From Pyxidicoccus trucidator (GTDB lineage: Bacteria > Myxococcota > Myxococcia > Myxococcales > Myxococcaceae), in assembly GCF_010894435.1 (NCBI RefSeq), contig NZ_JAAIXZ010000004.1, forward strand, positions 1-64,000: a stretch of DNA of 64,000 nt, written 5' to 3'. Below, piece after piece: positions 42,792 to 52,039 of the stretch; the first letter of the stretch is position 1; each line of letters opens with the position of its first letter. The notes below the pieces were generated by a model. It made no database searches. It was not told where the DNA came from and worked only from the letters and a program-made list of their open reading frames with translations. Made by a program: the position numbers and the translations under genes.

Positions 42792-43667
42792 TCAGCGCAT
42801 GAACCGGCTGAGCACAGCGAAGTCGTCCTGCGCGTGTCCCGCCTGGAGGGCCTTCTGGAAGAGCCGGTCGAAGGCCTCGGGCATCTCGCGATGAAGCCCC
42901 CGCTCCCTGCAGAGCTCCAGCAGGTGTCGCAGCGCCCCATGATGTATTTCGAGCGTCGCCAGCGTCGTCGCGTCGCTGCCGAAGCGGCCCTGCTGCACGC
43001 GCATCAGGACATCCGTCACGGCGCCCTCCACCACGGGCGAGGTGGCCTTCACGTAACCCATGAAGGACTCCAGGGGCACCTTCTCCGCCTCGCAGACGGC
43101 CGCGCCCTGGAGCACGCCGAACATCGCGCCCCACAGGTACACGAGCAGCGCGCTGTCGAGCGCGGCGGCGTGGCCCACGTCGGCGCCCACGTGCTGCGTA
43201 TTCCCCCCGAGCGTGAGGAGGACGGGCTTGTACTGCTCGAACAGCTCGCTCGGGCCCGAGTAGAGGAGGGTACCCCCGGGCTGGCCGATGAAGTCCGGCG
43301 TCCCCATGATGGCGCCATCCAGGTAGGGGATTCCGTGCTGCCGCGCCCACGTGGCCTGCTCCCGCGCCTGGCTCGGTGAGCCGGACGTGAGCTGCACCAG
43401 CAGCTTCCCACGCAGGGCGCGCGTCACCTCATCCGGCCGGAGCAGCGAGTCACTCGTGCCGTAGTCATTCACGTTCACCACGACGATGTCCGCGGCGGCC
43501 ACGGCATCCCGCACCGTCGCCGCGATGCGGGCTCCCTGCGCGGCCAGGGGCTCGCACTTCGCCCGCGTGCGATTCCAGATGTCGACACCGTACCCCTGCT
43601 TCAGGAAGGCACTCACGAGCGCGGAGCCCATGCGCCCCACGCCCAGGACAGCGATTGCTGGTTTCAT
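42792..43667 (-). CDS. NAD(P)-dependent oxidoreductase, 6PGDH / beta-hydroxyacid dehydrogenase family (imine-reductase-like)
   Basis: A 291-residue enzyme: N-terminal Rossmann fold AIAVLGVGRMGSALVSAFLK (about 4-23), the conserved LLVQLTSGSPSQAREQATWA substrate-binding block, DGAIMGTPDFIG, and a helical C-terminal domain with the dimer helix. In many imine reductases this catalytic Lys position is replaced; the equivalent here reads around GADVGHAAALDSALLVYLWG and lacks an obvious Lys, as in imine reductases rather than hydroxyisobutyrate dehydrogenases. GAGGAGAA precedes the ATG. It is followed, in the direction of transcription, by the pseudogene region; the SDR gene lies upstream, so they may be cotranscribed. 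Confidence 0.88.
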   Translation of the reverse strand: MKPAIAVLGVGRMGSALVSAFLKQGYGVDIWNRTRAKCEPLAAQGARIAATVRDAVAAADIVVVNVNDYGTSDSLLRPDEVTRALRGKLLVQLTSGSPSQAREQATWARQHGIPYLDGAIMGTPDFIGQPGGTLLYSGPSELFEQYKPVLLTLGGNTQHVGADVGHAAALDSALLVYLWGAMFGVLQGAAVCEAEKVPLESFMGYVKATSPVVEGAVTDVLMRVQQGRFGSDATTLATLEIHHGALRHLLELCRERGLHREMPEAFDRLFQKALQAGHAQDDFAVLSRFMR

Positions 43668-43701
43668 GTCGGTTCTCCTCAATGTGTGAATGAAGTGCTA
43701 C

Positions 43702-44463
43702 CTACGCGTGCGGCGTGGCGACCTGGGTGAGTCCCCCATCCACGGGCAGCTCGGCCCCGGTGGTGAAGGTGGCCTCGAAGGCGAGGAACAGCGCCGCCCG
43801 GGCGACCTCCTCGGGCGTGCCGATGCGCCTCATGGGCGTGGTGTCGTTCCCCTCCTTCTCGAAGGCCGCCAGCTCCTCCGGGGACGCGCCATCGACGCCC
43901 ATCGTCGGCGTCTTGATGAAGCCCGGGCTCACCGCGTTCACCCGGATGCCCCTCGGCAGCAGCTCCGAGGCGAGCCCTTGAGCGAACGACCGGAGCGCTG
44001 CCTTGGAGCCCGAGTAGACGCTCATGCCGGGAATGCCCGTCACATTCGCCACGGAGGTGGTGAAGACGAACGAGCCGCCCTCCTTGACGAGCGGGGCCAG
44101 GCGCTGCGCCGTGAAGTACGCGCCCTTGGTGTTGATGTCGAACGTCTGGTCGTACACGGCCTCGGTGACGTGCTCGAACATTCCCAGCCGCGCGAAGCCG
44201 GCGTTGATGAACACGAAGTCCACCCGGCCGAGCTTCTCCTCCACCGTCCTTGCCAGTGCGTCGATGTCGGCGAGGCTCGCCGTATCCGAGCGCACCACGT
44301 GCGCCCGGGGCCCGAGCTCACGCCGCGCCACCTCCAGGGTCCTCTCGTTCCGCCCCGTGAGGAGCACCTCGGCGCCGCCGTCGAGGAGCGCCTTCACGGT
44401 GGCCAGTCCCATTCCCTGCGTCCCGCCGGTGACGACTGCCTTCTTGCCTGCGTACCTGCCCAT
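43702..44463 (-). CDS. short-chain dehydrogenase/reductase (SDR)
   Basis: A 253-residue classical SDR: cofactor motif [18 protein letters not shown] (TGxxxGxG), NAG motif [12 protein letters not shown], catalytic Ser in [11 protein letters not shown] and YSGSK (Tyr-x3-Lys). Ends with the usual DGG motif (LPVDGGLTQ). AAGGAGAA precedes the ATG at 44463. It lies 34 nt upstream of the 6PGDH-like gene on the same strand and is divergent from an AraC regulator, which probably controls both. Substrate unknown. Confidence 0.94.
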   Translation of the reverse strand: MGRYAGKKAVVTGGTQGMGLATVKALLDGGAEVLLTGRNERTLEVARRELGPRAHVVRSDTASLADIDALARTVEEKLGRVDFVFINAGFARLGMFEHVTEAVYDQTFDINTKGAYFTAQRLAPLVKEGGSFVFTTSVANVTGIPGMSVYSGSKAALRSFAQGLASELLPRGIRVNAVSPGFIKTPTMGVDGASPEELAAFEKEGNDTTPMRRIGTPEEVARAALFLAFEATFTTGAELPVDGGLTQVATPHA

Positions 44464-44607
44464 GGACTTCTCCTTGGTGACGCGGCAATGAATAGGGAGG
44501 ACGCCCGCGGCGGTCGCACACGTTCGGACGCGCGGTGAGCACGTTCGGACGGCGGCAGCGGCCACCCGGCGCTATGTCCCGGGCGGAATGTGGAGGAGGG
44601 CAAAGGC

Positions 44608-45480
44608 ATGGACAGGGAGAAGCAGACCGCGAGCGTGCTGGACTCCGTCGACCCCGGTTTCCTGCTGGCGTCAGGAGGGGACGGGCCACGCGCCCGGCTC
44701 GGGCTGCGCGTGGAGTTCCAGACGGCCGGGCCCGGGGAGATGTCGCTCGAGGCCGAGCCCGACCACTGGCTCAAGATTCACGCCGGGACGCCCCTACGGG
44801 GCGCCTGCCGCTTCCACCGCTTCGTCTACACCCAGGGCGACATCGACCTCTGCCCGGCCGGGACGTCGGACGTGTGGGAGACCCAGGATGCGAGCGCCTC
44901 CGTGCTCATTCGGCTCTCCCCCGCGCTCCTGCGGCGCGCCGCGGAGGACATGGGGCTGAACCCCGACCGCGCCGGCCTGGAGCCGCGCCACCAGTTCAGG
45001 GACCCGCAGATTGAGCACATCGGCTGGGCGCTCGACGCGGACCGCAGGGCCGGCCATCCGGGCGGGCTGCTCTACAGCGAGTGCCTGGGCCTGGCGCTCT
45101 CCGTCCACCTGCTGGGCCGCTACCCCGCGCCCCTCGAGCGCGAGCGTGGCCTGTCGAAGCCGCAATTGCGCCGCGTGACGGAGTACATCGAGGAGCACCT
45201 GGACCAGAACCTCTCCCTGGCTCGGCTGGCCGGAGTCGCCAGCGTCAGCGCGTCGCACCTGAAGACGCTGTTCAAGCGCTCCACGGGGCTGCCGGTGCAC
45301 GAGTACGTCGTGCAGCGCCGCGTGGAGCGCGCCCGGACCCTGCTGCAGCGGGGTGGACTGTCCGCCGGTGAGGTGGCGCTCGAAGCGGGCTTCTCGCACC
45401 AGAGCCACATGGCGCGGTGCATGCGTCGCGTCCTCGGGGTGACGCCCACGGCGGTGATGCGCGGCGCGCGCGCACGGTGA
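44608..45480 (+). CDS. AraC-family transcriptional regulator
   Basis: A 290-residue regulator with a C-terminal double HTH of the AraC type (RRVTEYIEEHLDQNLSLARL, AGVASVSASHLKTLFKRSTG, VHEYVVQRRVERARTLLQRG, EVALEAGFSHQSHMARCMRR) and an N-terminal ligand-sensing half. The ATG at 44608 follows GAGGAGG; an in-frame GTG lies at 44590. Divergent from the SDR/oxidoreductase pair, so it most likely regulates them. The inducer is not evident. Confidence 0.94.
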   Translation: MDREKQTASVLDSVDPGFLLASGGDGPRARLGLRVEFQTAGPGEMSLEAEPDHWLKIHAGTPLRGACRFHRFVYTQGDIDLCPAGTSDVWETQDASASVLIRLSPALLRRAAEDMGLNPDRAGLEPRHQFRDPQIEHIGWALDADRRAGHPGGLLYSECLGLALSVHLLGRYPAPLERERGLSKPQLRRVTEYIEEHLDQNLSLARLAGVASVSASHLKTLFKRSTGLPVHEYVVQRRVERARTLLQRGGLSAGEVALEAGFSHQSHMARCMRRVLGVTPTAVMRGARAR

Positions 45481-45483
45481 GCT

Positions 45484-46206
45484 TCAGAACCGTCCTTGCA
45501 GTCCGAAGCTCGCACCGCCGGAGCCCACGGAGACCGCTGGAGTCACGCCAACCGACGTCGGAGCCTTCGGCGCGGAGTCGGTCAACTCATAGCCTATGAT
45601 GGTGAACACGGGAGCAGTCGCGAGCAGCAAGGCGCCCAGGTCCTTGGCCCCCAGCAGGTGCGCGGCTCCGGCGGAGGCGACCGACACGCCCAGCCCACCA
45701 AAGGCCGCCGCGAGACTGCCATTGCCTCCCGCCTTGCCTCCGCCCCACGCCACGCCCAGCGGCAGGCCGACACCCAGTCCCGCGCTGCCTCCTACGATGG
45801 CGCCGAACATGAGGCACAGGCCCGATTCGTTCTGGTGGGAGCTATTCCCTTCACACAGCCCGAAGCCCAGCAGCCCCCCGCCCAACGCACCCGCCGCCCC
45901 CAGTCCCAGCGAGGTGAGCAGTCCGCCTCCGAGCTCGGCCCCCACGCGGACCACTCCGTGACGCCGCACGGGCGCGGGGTCGGCTGTCCCGGCATCGAGA
46001 GCGGTGGTTCCGCCTTCGACCACGAGCGGAGGGTCCGTGGGCGCCAGGACCGGCCACTGGGAGAGCGGAGTGCCTTCGGGCACCACGTCCGACGGATGTG
46101 AGGACTGGGCGGAGGCGGGCACGGCGAGGAGCAGCAGGAGCAGGGGCGCACATCCCAGCCAGGTGAGCGGGAAGGGGCGCCGGTGGAGTTCCACGTTGGA
46201 AGGCAT
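45484..46206 (-). CDS. secreted Gly/Ala-rich membrane-associated protein
   Basis: A 240-residue protein with a signal peptide (WLGCAPLLLLLLAVPASAQ, about 13-32) and Gly/Ala-rich hydrophobic segments (GGGLLTSLGLGAAGALGGGL, GAIVGGSAGLGVGLPLGVAW, LLGAKDLGALLLATAPVFTI), the look of an outer-membrane or glycine-zipper protein. It closes SFGLQGRF. Its stop is 3 nt from the convergent AraC stop. No family was recognised and the start at 46206 has only a weak ribosome-binding site. Confidence 0.72.
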   Translation of the reverse strand: MPSNVELHRRPFPLTWLGCAPLLLLLLAVPASAQSSHPSDVVPEGTPLSQWPVLAPTDPPLVVEGGTTALDAGTADPAPVRRHGVVRVGAELGGGLLTSLGLGAAGALGGGLLGFGLCEGNSSHQNESGLCLMFGAIVGGSAGLGVGLPLGVAWGGGKAGGNGSLAAAFGGLGVSVASAGAAHLLGAKDLGALLLATAPVFTIIGYELTDSAPKAPTSVGVTPAVSVGSGGASFGLQGRF

Positions 46207-46397
46207 GCCCCGGCGGACTGCAAGCAGGGCGCCATGCACGTCCCCGCGCCAGCCGCGTCTCCTCCCGTGAGGCGCGCTGCACGCGCTGTGAATCCCCCTG
46301 CACAGTCCCGGGCCGGGAGCGGGGAGGGGCGCGAAAAGCTCCGCGCATAGGATGCTCGGGCGGGCCCTCCCGGCACCGCTCACACCCCGAGGAAGCA

Positions 46398-47366
46398 ATG
46401 CGCTCGAAGCTCTTGATGTCCTGTCTCGCGTGGCTGTGTGTCGCCACCGCCTGCGGTGAAGTCTCCGAGGGGAGCGCCACGGAAGCGCCCTCCACCGGAG
46501 AGAGCACCCAGGCCGTGCTGTACCCGCCGCCCGTGCCCGCCAGCGGCAACATCCTGGACAGCACCACGTACATGGGCCCGCTGGCGCTGCCCGGCTCGGT
46601 GCAGACCCAGTTCACGATGAACCCGCAGTACTTCTCCTTCAGCTTCCAGGCGCAGGCCGGTGCGCAGGTGAAGCTGGAGGTGACACACCTGGGCAGCAGC
46701 ATGTACCTGGACACGGGCCTCTTCGTGTACGGGCCGAAGCAGGCCAATGGCAGCTACGGCACCCTGGCGCTCGCCCAGGATGATGACGCCGGCTACGGCC
46801 AGCTGAGCAAGATTGCCGCGCTCGCGCTCACCCAGGGTGGCGAGTACCTCGCGGTGGTGAGCACCGGCACGGGCGCGGGCAAGCAGTTCCGCCTCCAGCT
46901 CGACTGCCTCAACGGCCTGTGCCCGCCGTCGCCCGCGCCGTCCAGCTACACGCTCGCGCTGAATCCCCTGCCGTACCCGCCCGGCGTCCAGGCCATCATG
47001 GACTTCGCCTACGACGCCTGCGAGGGCGCGTGCACGGGCTGGCTGCGCATCTACGACTTCCCCTGGTACTTCACGGGCGAGCCCACGCTGGAGATGGCCC
47101 GCCGCGCGGTGGAGCGCCAGTCCTACTTCGATGACTTCGCGTACGCGCGTGGCACCACGCTGCCCTATGCGCAGTGGGAGCCGCGCATCGCCCCCGCGTA
47201 CCGCGACCTGCACCTGGAGTTCCTCACCACGTACTGGAACGGCACGGAGACGGTGACGGTGGCCGTCTACGAGGGCGGGAGCATGTACTCGAACCACGAC
47301 CTGTACGTGGTCCTCTTCCCTCAGTCGCACAAGGTCATGGTGTACGAAGAGGACTACTACCTCTGA
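46398..47366 (+). CDS. lipoprotein with PPC-like domain
   Basis: A 322-residue lipoprotein (CLAWLCVATAC). The first third after the linker (about 55-165) has the PPC beta-sandwich look: FSFSFQAQAGAQVKLEVTHL, YLDTGLFVYGPKQAN, LAQDDDAGYGQLSKIAALAL, GGEYLAVVSTG. Two Cys pairs (LDCLNGLC, YDACEGAC) follow, then a Trp/Tyr-rich C-terminal domain of unknown type. PPC domains usually assist secretion or adhesion of exported proteins. GAGGAAG precedes the ATG. Function unknown. Confidence 0.8.
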   Translation: MRSKLLMSCLAWLCVATACGEVSEGSATEAPSTGESTQAVLYPPPVPASGNILDSTTYMGPLALPGSVQTQFTMNPQYFSFSFQAQAGAQVKLEVTHLGSSMYLDTGLFVYGPKQANGSYGTLALAQDDDAGYGQLSKIAALALTQGGEYLAVVSTGTGAGKQFRLQLDCLNGLCPPSPAPSSYTLALNPLPYPPGVQAIMDFAYDACEGACTGWLRIYDFPWYFTGEPTLEMARRAVERQSYFDDFAYARGTTLPYAQWEPRIAPAYRDLHLEFLTTYWNGTETVTVAVYEGGSMYSNHDLYVVLFPQSHKVMVYEEDYYL

Positions 47367-47370
47367 GTCA

Positions 47371-47400
47371 CACCCCCTGAGCGGAAACTTCCCGCCAGGG
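47371..47400 (+). terminator. hairpin after the PPC-like lipoprotein gene
   Basis: CCCCTG-a-GCGG pairs with CCGC-c-CAGGGG (about 47372-47399) with a single mismatch, directly after the stop. It lacks a T tract. Confidence 0.35.
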
Positions 47401-47612
47401 GCTCGCGGTCCACACGGCCCGCCGTGCTGGACCGCGCGTCCGTGCGCCGTCGGAGCCTTCATTTATCAGGTTCGGGGAAACTTCCGGTCCGCGGTTCCCG
47501 ACAACCCAGGTGCAAAAGCAGTCAGACGTCCGGCGCCCCACGCCGCCGTGCTCGTGCGCCTCGCCGCGCGCGTGTCCCCCCCTCGCGTGACTGACACCTG
47601 GAGTCCCCCCTG

Positions 47613-48539
47613 ATGCGCCCGACAAGGATGATGTGGAGCACCGCGCTGCTGTCCGCTGGCCTGCTGCTGGCCTCGTGCGGTGGCAACCCCGAGGAGACCC
47701 CGCTCGCGACTCCCGAGGTGGACGCCACCGAGCTGAGCACCTCCGCCGCCGAGCTGAACTCGCCCATCTATGACCGGGCGCGGGCCTACGCCGCCGCCAA
47801 CCCCACGCGCGACGGCGGCACGTGGGACCAGTGGTGCGGCTCGCTGATGTGGCGCTTCGGTCAGCTCCCCGAGTCCTCGGCGAGGCCCTCCGCCATCCAG
47901 GCCTACTACGCGTCCACCATCGTCTCGACGGACGCCTCGCGGGCCCTCACCGGTGCCTTCCACTGGTGGGACATCGGCTCGTTCGGCCACGTCGGCGCCG
48001 ACCTCAACGGCGGTGGCTCGGTGGTCTTCATGGCCACCCGCAAGCTCTCCCAGTCCTGGGGCGACGCCATCGGCATCAACAGCGTGTCTGGCTATTCGAG
48101 CGCGTCGGGTGCGCGGTATCTCGGTTGGTCCATGGACTACGCCGGTGGCCGCATCGCTGGCGGCGGCTCTCCGCCTCCTACCGGTGGCTCACTGCCCTGG
48201 ACGACGACGGAGCAGGACGGCATCCCCGGCGTCATCTATTACAAGCGCATCCAGACGGTGGGCCGGCGCGACTTCGGTTACACGGGCCCCATCGACGGAA
48301 TCACGGGCCCGAACACGGAGAAGGTTCGCGTGCGGATTACCGCGCGGGAGCTGAACCGCCGCGGCGGGCCGCGCACCTCCGCGCAGGAGGATGGGATTCC
48401 GGGCAGCATCTACTGGACTCGCGTGCAGACGGTGGGCCGGAGCTTCGGCTACACGGGCCCTATCGACGGCATCCCCGGCCCGAACACCTACAAGGCCGAG
48501 CACAAGATCTGCGCGTACGCGGTGAACCGGGCCTTCTAA
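47613..48539 (+). CDS. secreted protein with two peptidoglycan-binding-like repeats
   Basis: A 308-residue lipoprotein (ALLSAGLLLASC). An N-terminal domain (about 50-185) contains GGTWDQWCGSLMWRFGQL, FHWWDIGSFGHVGADLNGG and SVVFMATRKLSQSWGDAIG, features seen in endolysin-like or CHAP-like enzymes (a Cys, a His and an Asn in plausible order). Two C-terminal repeats follow: DGIPGVIYYKRIQTVGRRDF with YTGPIDGITGPNT, then DGIPGSIYWTRVQTVGRSFG with YTGPIDGIPGPNT. The D-G-x-x-G-x-x-T box is the peptidoglycan-binding type. Likely a cell-wall hydrolase used against prey or self; catalytic assignment is tentative. Confidence 0.82.
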   Translation: MRPTRMMWSTALLSAGLLLASCGGNPEETPLATPEVDATELSTSAAELNSPIYDRARAYAAANPTRDGGTWDQWCGSLMWRFGQLPESSARPSAIQAYYASTIVSTDASRALTGAFHWWDIGSFGHVGADLNGGGSVVFMATRKLSQSWGDAIGINSVSGYSSASGARYLGWSMDYAGGRIAGGGSPPPTGGSLPWTTTEQDGIPGVIYYKRIQTVGRRDFGYTGPIDGITGPNTEKVRVRITARELNRRGGPRTSAQEDGIPGSIYWTRVQTVGRSFGYTGPIDGIPGPNTYKAEHKICAYAVNRAF

Positions 48540-48553
48540 GGTTTCGAAGGGCA

Positions 48554-48580
48554 TCCCGGAGGAGAACCCTCCGGGACTCT
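48554..48580 (+). terminator. intrinsic-type hairpin after the peptidoglycan-binding protein gene
   Basis: TCCCGGAGG (48554-48562) pairs perfectly with CCTCCGGGA (48568-48576) around a 5-base loop, followed by CTCTTC, 15 nt past the stop. Confidence 0.65.
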
Positions 48581-48719
48581 TCAGTGCCTTACCTGAACCC
48601 CTTGGAGACAGAACCCGGGGTGCATCCTGGCCATGCTGGCGTCTCCCATGGGGTATGCCTGCGGCGCCCAGGCTCCTGCTCGGCGCTCCATGCCCGGTCG
48701 CACGCAGGTCGAGACGGTT

Positions 48720-49898
48720 CTATGGGAGGTGCCTGGTCAGGGAGATGTTCCGGATCTGGAAGTCATCCAGATTACTGGTTCCTCCGCAGTAGATCTCGAT
48801 GGTGTTCTGCCCCGACTGGAACAGCCCGCTCTCGAACACCATGGACCGGCTCTGCCAGGACTCCGCGCTCTGCGTCGGAAGGGAGCGCGAACCTGCTCCG
48901 TTGATGACCACGCGGTTCGTGGAATTGTCCACGTCGAACAGGTCAAAATTCAGTTCCACGAAGGGCCCACGCGGGGCCTCGGTCAGGTTGAGGCTCAAGG
49001 TGAGCTTCCCGCCGGTGGGAGAGGGCACCTCCCAGTACGTGACGAGATCGTCACCCATGTGCTCGACCTGCGGGTGGATGCTGGTCGTGGTGGACGGGAC
49101 GTGCACCATCTGGAGCGGACTCTCTCCAGTCGAGTACCGCACACTCACGGCGTACCAGAGGTCTCCCACGGGCTGGGCCGAGACGCTCTGGATGGTCGTG
49201 GTGGACTGGTTGTCCAGGAAGGCCATCTCCAGGTTCGAGAGAGTCCAATTCGCCGTGCTGTCGAAGCGCACTCCGTCCGTGCTTCTGCGGACGGCGTAAC
49301 CGAGCACGTCCGAGCCTGTCGCAGGGGTCCACGACAGTCGGATGCCGTTGTTCGTCACCGAGTACGACAATCCGGACACCGGGGGACGGGAGTTGTTCGT
49401 CGCGTGCACCGAGGTCACCGACTCGATATCGGAACCTGGGGTGGAGGTGCTACTGGTCTTCGTGGACAGGTCCTCAATGCGGACATACCGGGCAGATGAA
49501 AGCCCCGTCCCGGCGATATCCAGAAGGCTGAAGGCCGAGCCGATGCCGACCAGTACGAAGCTGGCCGGGTCGGTACTATCGGAGATGAGGACGCGGAACT
49601 CCTCGTCGACTCCACCTGAGGCGCTGCCCAGCTCACGAATCTCGATATCGGGTCCGGTCCCATTCACAATGGGCGTATCACCCATGTCCAGCAGGATGTA
49701 GGCGCCAGGCCCTCCCATCGCGAGGTACTTGGAATCAGGTGCACCCAGCACGTCCAGCGGGTTCGCATTGCTATTGCCCGAGGTGCCATTCAGCACCACG
49801 GAATCGATTACCTGTTTGGCATAGGGCTCGGCGGCCAATGCTTGCCCTGCCATTCCCAGAAAAAAGACAAGGCCCGTGGCTGACTTCATCCACCACAT
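48720..49898 (-). CDS. secreted protein with fibronectin-III domain
   Basis: A 392-residue exported protein. Signal peptide (ATGLVFFLGMAGQALA), an N-terminal cell-surface-type domain (AKQVIDSVVLNGTSGNSNAN, LDVLGAPDSKYLAMGGPGAY, SARYVRIEDLS, discoidin-like), a fibronectin-III-like domain (about 165-265; ISYSVTNNGIRLSWTPA, VLGYAVRRSTDG) and a C-terminal beta domain with a metal- or glycan-binding look (NTIEIYCGGTSNLDDFQIRN). The ATG at 49898 follows AAGGG; 49913 is an alternative. Its adhesive modules suggest a surface or matrix role; none is proven. Confidence 0.78.
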   Translation of the reverse strand: MWWMKSATGLVFFLGMAGQALAAEPYAKQVIDSVVLNGTSGNSNANPLDVLGAPDSKYLAMGGPGAYILLDMGDTPIVNGTGPDIEIRELGSASGGVDEEFRVLISDSTDPASFVLVGIGSAFSLLDIAGTGLSSARYVRIEDLSTKTSSTSTPGSDIESVTSVHATNNSRPPVSGLSYSVTNNGIRLSWTPATGSDVLGYAVRRSTDGVRFDSTANWTLSNLEMAFLDNQSTTTIQSVSAQPVGDLWYAVSVRYSTGESPLQMVHVPSTTTSIHPQVEHMGDDLVTYWEVPSPTGGKLTLSLNLTEAPRGPFVELNFDLFDVDNSTNRVVINGAGSRSLPTQSAESWQSRSMVFESGLFQSGQNTIEIYCGGTSNLDDFQIRNISLTRHLP

Positions 49899-50034
49899 TC
49901 GTTTCCCTTTCATTGAAGAACCGCTGGTTGAGAATAGTCTAGCATTGATTAGCGGACGTCGCTGCCTCCGGAGTGAAGGCACCCGGGGCCCGCTTCTTCG
50001 CGTATGCGTCGAGAGCAGGCCCCGAAGTCGTCTG

Positions 50035-50802
50035 TCAGTCCTGCACCCAGCGGAAGGTCACCCGGTCACCGCCGGTGAGCCGCTCGGAGAGGCCGTAGAG
50101 CGCGTACTTGTCCTCGTGGGTCGCGAAGATGCCCTTCGCCTTGCTGAAGACGAAGCGCGTGCCGGGGCTGGTGACGATGCTGGCCCACTGCGAGTTGGTG
50201 TTGCAGTTGTTGGTCGACGGGTAGGGCCAGTCGCACCACGAGCTGCCGTCCTGGTTCCACACGCGCCACGTCTCGCCACCGCCGATGATGGTGACCTGCT
50301 TCCACCAGGTCACGTCCGGGCCGGACTCAAGCCGGAACTCGACGCCATCCGACGCCGTGACGCCGTGCTCGATGGTGACGTTGATGATGTCCCCGTCCGG
50401 CAGCTCGACGCGGGCCGTGTACGGGACGACCTGCTTGTCACACGTGTAGCACATGTGCTGCGTGTCGCTCGGCGAGGTACAGCCGCTGCTGATGTACTCC
50501 GAGTAGTAAATGCCGTCGTATGCGCACTGGCTGCAGAAGTGGTTGTAGTAGCCGGTGACGCACTGGGCGAGATAGCGCGTGGTCGTCCGCTCCATGTCCG
50601 CCCAGGTGATGGTCGACACGGCCATGGCCGTGACGGTCCTTCCCTCGTCCTCCTGCTCCTGCTGGGGCTGGGGCTCGGGGCGCGTCGCCTCGGGGGTGGG
50701 GGCGGGAGTCGGGAGCTCCTGCTCGGGAGCGGGAGCGCACCCGGCGCCTCCCACGAGGCTGAAGCCGAGCACGGTCGAGACAAGCCAGTTCCGCATCTGC
50801 AT
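50035..50802 (-). CDS. Cys-rich lipoprotein of unknown function
   Basis: A 255-residue lipoprotein (LVGGAGC) with a Pro/Glu/Gln-rich linker, then a region with clustered Cys (ARYLAQCVTGYYNHFCSQCA, YDGIYYSEYISSGCTSPSDT, HMCYTCDKQVVPYTARVELP) in which two CxxC-like pairs could form disulfides or bind metal. The rest (GDIINVTIEHGVTASDGVEF, WWKQVTIIGGGETWRVWN) is beta-rich and Trp-rich. No family was recognised. It is transcribed alone, between the fibronectin-like gene and the MBL hydrolase on the same strand. Confidence 0.78.
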   Translation of the reverse strand: MQMRNWLVSTVLGFSLVGGAGCAPAPEQELPTPAPTPEATRPEPQPQQEQEDEGRTVTAMAVSTITWADMERTTTRYLAQCVTGYYNHFCSQCAYDGIYYSEYISSGCTSPSDTQHMCYTCDKQVVPYTARVELPDGDIINVTIEHGVTASDGVEFRLESGPDVTWWKQVTIIGGGETWRVWNQDGSSWCDWPYPSTNNCNTNSQWASIVTSPGTRFVFSKAKGIFATHEDKYALYGLSERLTGGDRVTFRWVQD

Positions 50803-50995
50803 GATGAGTGTCCTCGCTGAAAGCGCCTGAAGCAGGCGGCGCGCGCGGCTGCGCACGCGAAGGGGAGTCGAGTGATTCCGTTTTGGATACGTAGGCCTGA
50901 AAAAAGCTGGCTACGCGTCCCGCTGATTTTCCGGATGCGCACGGAATCAGCCCGGTCCCCACGTTCCCCGACTTCAGGCGCCCCGCCCGCGCGCC

Positions 50996-51949
50996 TCAGT
51001 GCTGGTGTCCCATCCGCACCTCGACGCTCGGGTGCGCGGAGGCGAAGGCGCGCAGCTTCTTGAAGCTCTCCGCGCCGCGCGGGCCGTCCAAGGTGAAGGT
51101 GCCGGGCTCCACGTCGTGCTCCCAGCCCCAGCGCGTGTGGCTGGCGTCACCCACCAGCAGCACCGGGCCCTTGGTGGAGCGCACCAGGTACGCGGTGCTG
51201 CCGGGCGTGTGGCCGGGCACCCAGAGCGCAAACACCGAGCCGTCTCCGAAGATGTCGACCGCGCCGTCGAAGAGGCCGTTGGCCTCGGCGGCGTAGGTCC
51301 ACTCGGACAGCGCGGGCTTGCCCTCCAGCGCGCGGTCGGTGCTGCCCTGCACGGCGGCATGGAAGACGGCGCGGGCCGATGTCTCTCCCGGGCCGGAGTA
51401 CACGGGCGTGCCGCGGGGCACGTCGGCCATGCCCATGACGTGGTCCAGGTGCAGGTGCGTGAGGAAGACGCCCGCCAGGGGCTGGGGCTGCTTCGCCAGC
51501 CACTCGCCGAGCGGCGCGTGCACCTTCAGCTTCTCCATGTGCATGGCGCTCCGGACGAGCCCGCTCAGCGCCGACTTCTCGGGCGCGTCGCGCAGGGCCG
51601 TCTCCACGCCGGTGTCGACGATGAACAGCCCCCGCTGCGGGTGGCGGAGGGCGTGGAAGAAGACCTGCACGGGCTCGTCCCCGTCCTGGAGCCCCGCGGA
51701 CTTCGCGGTGGGGTGCTTCAGGTTGACGAGGCCGCCGCGCTCCACCGCCCAGTCGGCGGAGTTCACCGTCTCCAATTCCACGGGGCCGGGCTGGCCCAGC
51801 AGGGCGACCAGGTCCGTCGTCGGGCGGGCCTCGCCGAGCGCGGACTTCTGGGTGTCGTGCGAACTGGCGGCGAAGCCCGCGACTCCGGCGATGGCGAGGG
51901 AGCCGGCGAGGACGGCGGCGAGGGAGAGGGCGAGGTTCCTGGGGCGCAT
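50996..51949 (-). CDS. MBL-fold metallo-hydrolase
   Basis: A 317-residue protein with a signal-like hydrophobic N-terminus (LALSLAAVLAGSLAIAGVAG, about 4-23) and a metallo-beta-lactamase fold. The zinc motif is GVFLTHLHLDHVMGMADV (HxHxDH), with VPGHTPGSTAYLV and VLLVGDASHTRWGWEH supplying the other ligands. It is probably a lactonase- or hydrolase-like exported enzyme; quorum-quenching lactonases are a possibility only. It is divergent from a LysR gene, with a long inverted repeat in between. Confidence 0.92.
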   Translation of the reverse strand: MRPRNLALSLAAVLAGSLAIAGVAGFAASSHDTQKSALGEARPTTDLVALLGQPGPVELETVNSADWAVERGGLVNLKHPTAKSAGLQDGDEPVQVFFHALRHPQRGLFIVDTGVETALRDAPEKSALSGLVRSAMHMEKLKVHAPLGEWLAKQPQPLAGVFLTHLHLDHVMGMADVPRGTPVYSGPGETSARAVFHAAVQGSTDRALEGKPALSEWTYAAEANGLFDGAVDIFGDGSVFALWVPGHTPGSTAYLVRSTKGPVLLVGDASHTRWGWEHDVEPGTFTLDGPRGAESFKKLRAFASAHPSVEVRMGHQH

Positions 51950-51996
51950 GGGGCTTGGCTCCGTTGCTTCGAGACACCCGGAAGGTAGCGATGTCA

Positions 51997-52039
51997 GAAT
52001 GCATGGAAAACGGCGAAGAAGGCATGGGGTCATGCATTC
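51997..52039. promoter_or_regulatory. 9-bp inverted repeat in the MBL / LysR intergenic region
   Basis: GAATGCATG (51997-52005) and CATGCATTC (52031-52039) are perfect inverted repeats 25 bp apart, the second abutting the LysR start codon (52040). LysR proteins often bind such dyads and control both the divergent gene and themselves. Confidence 0.68.
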
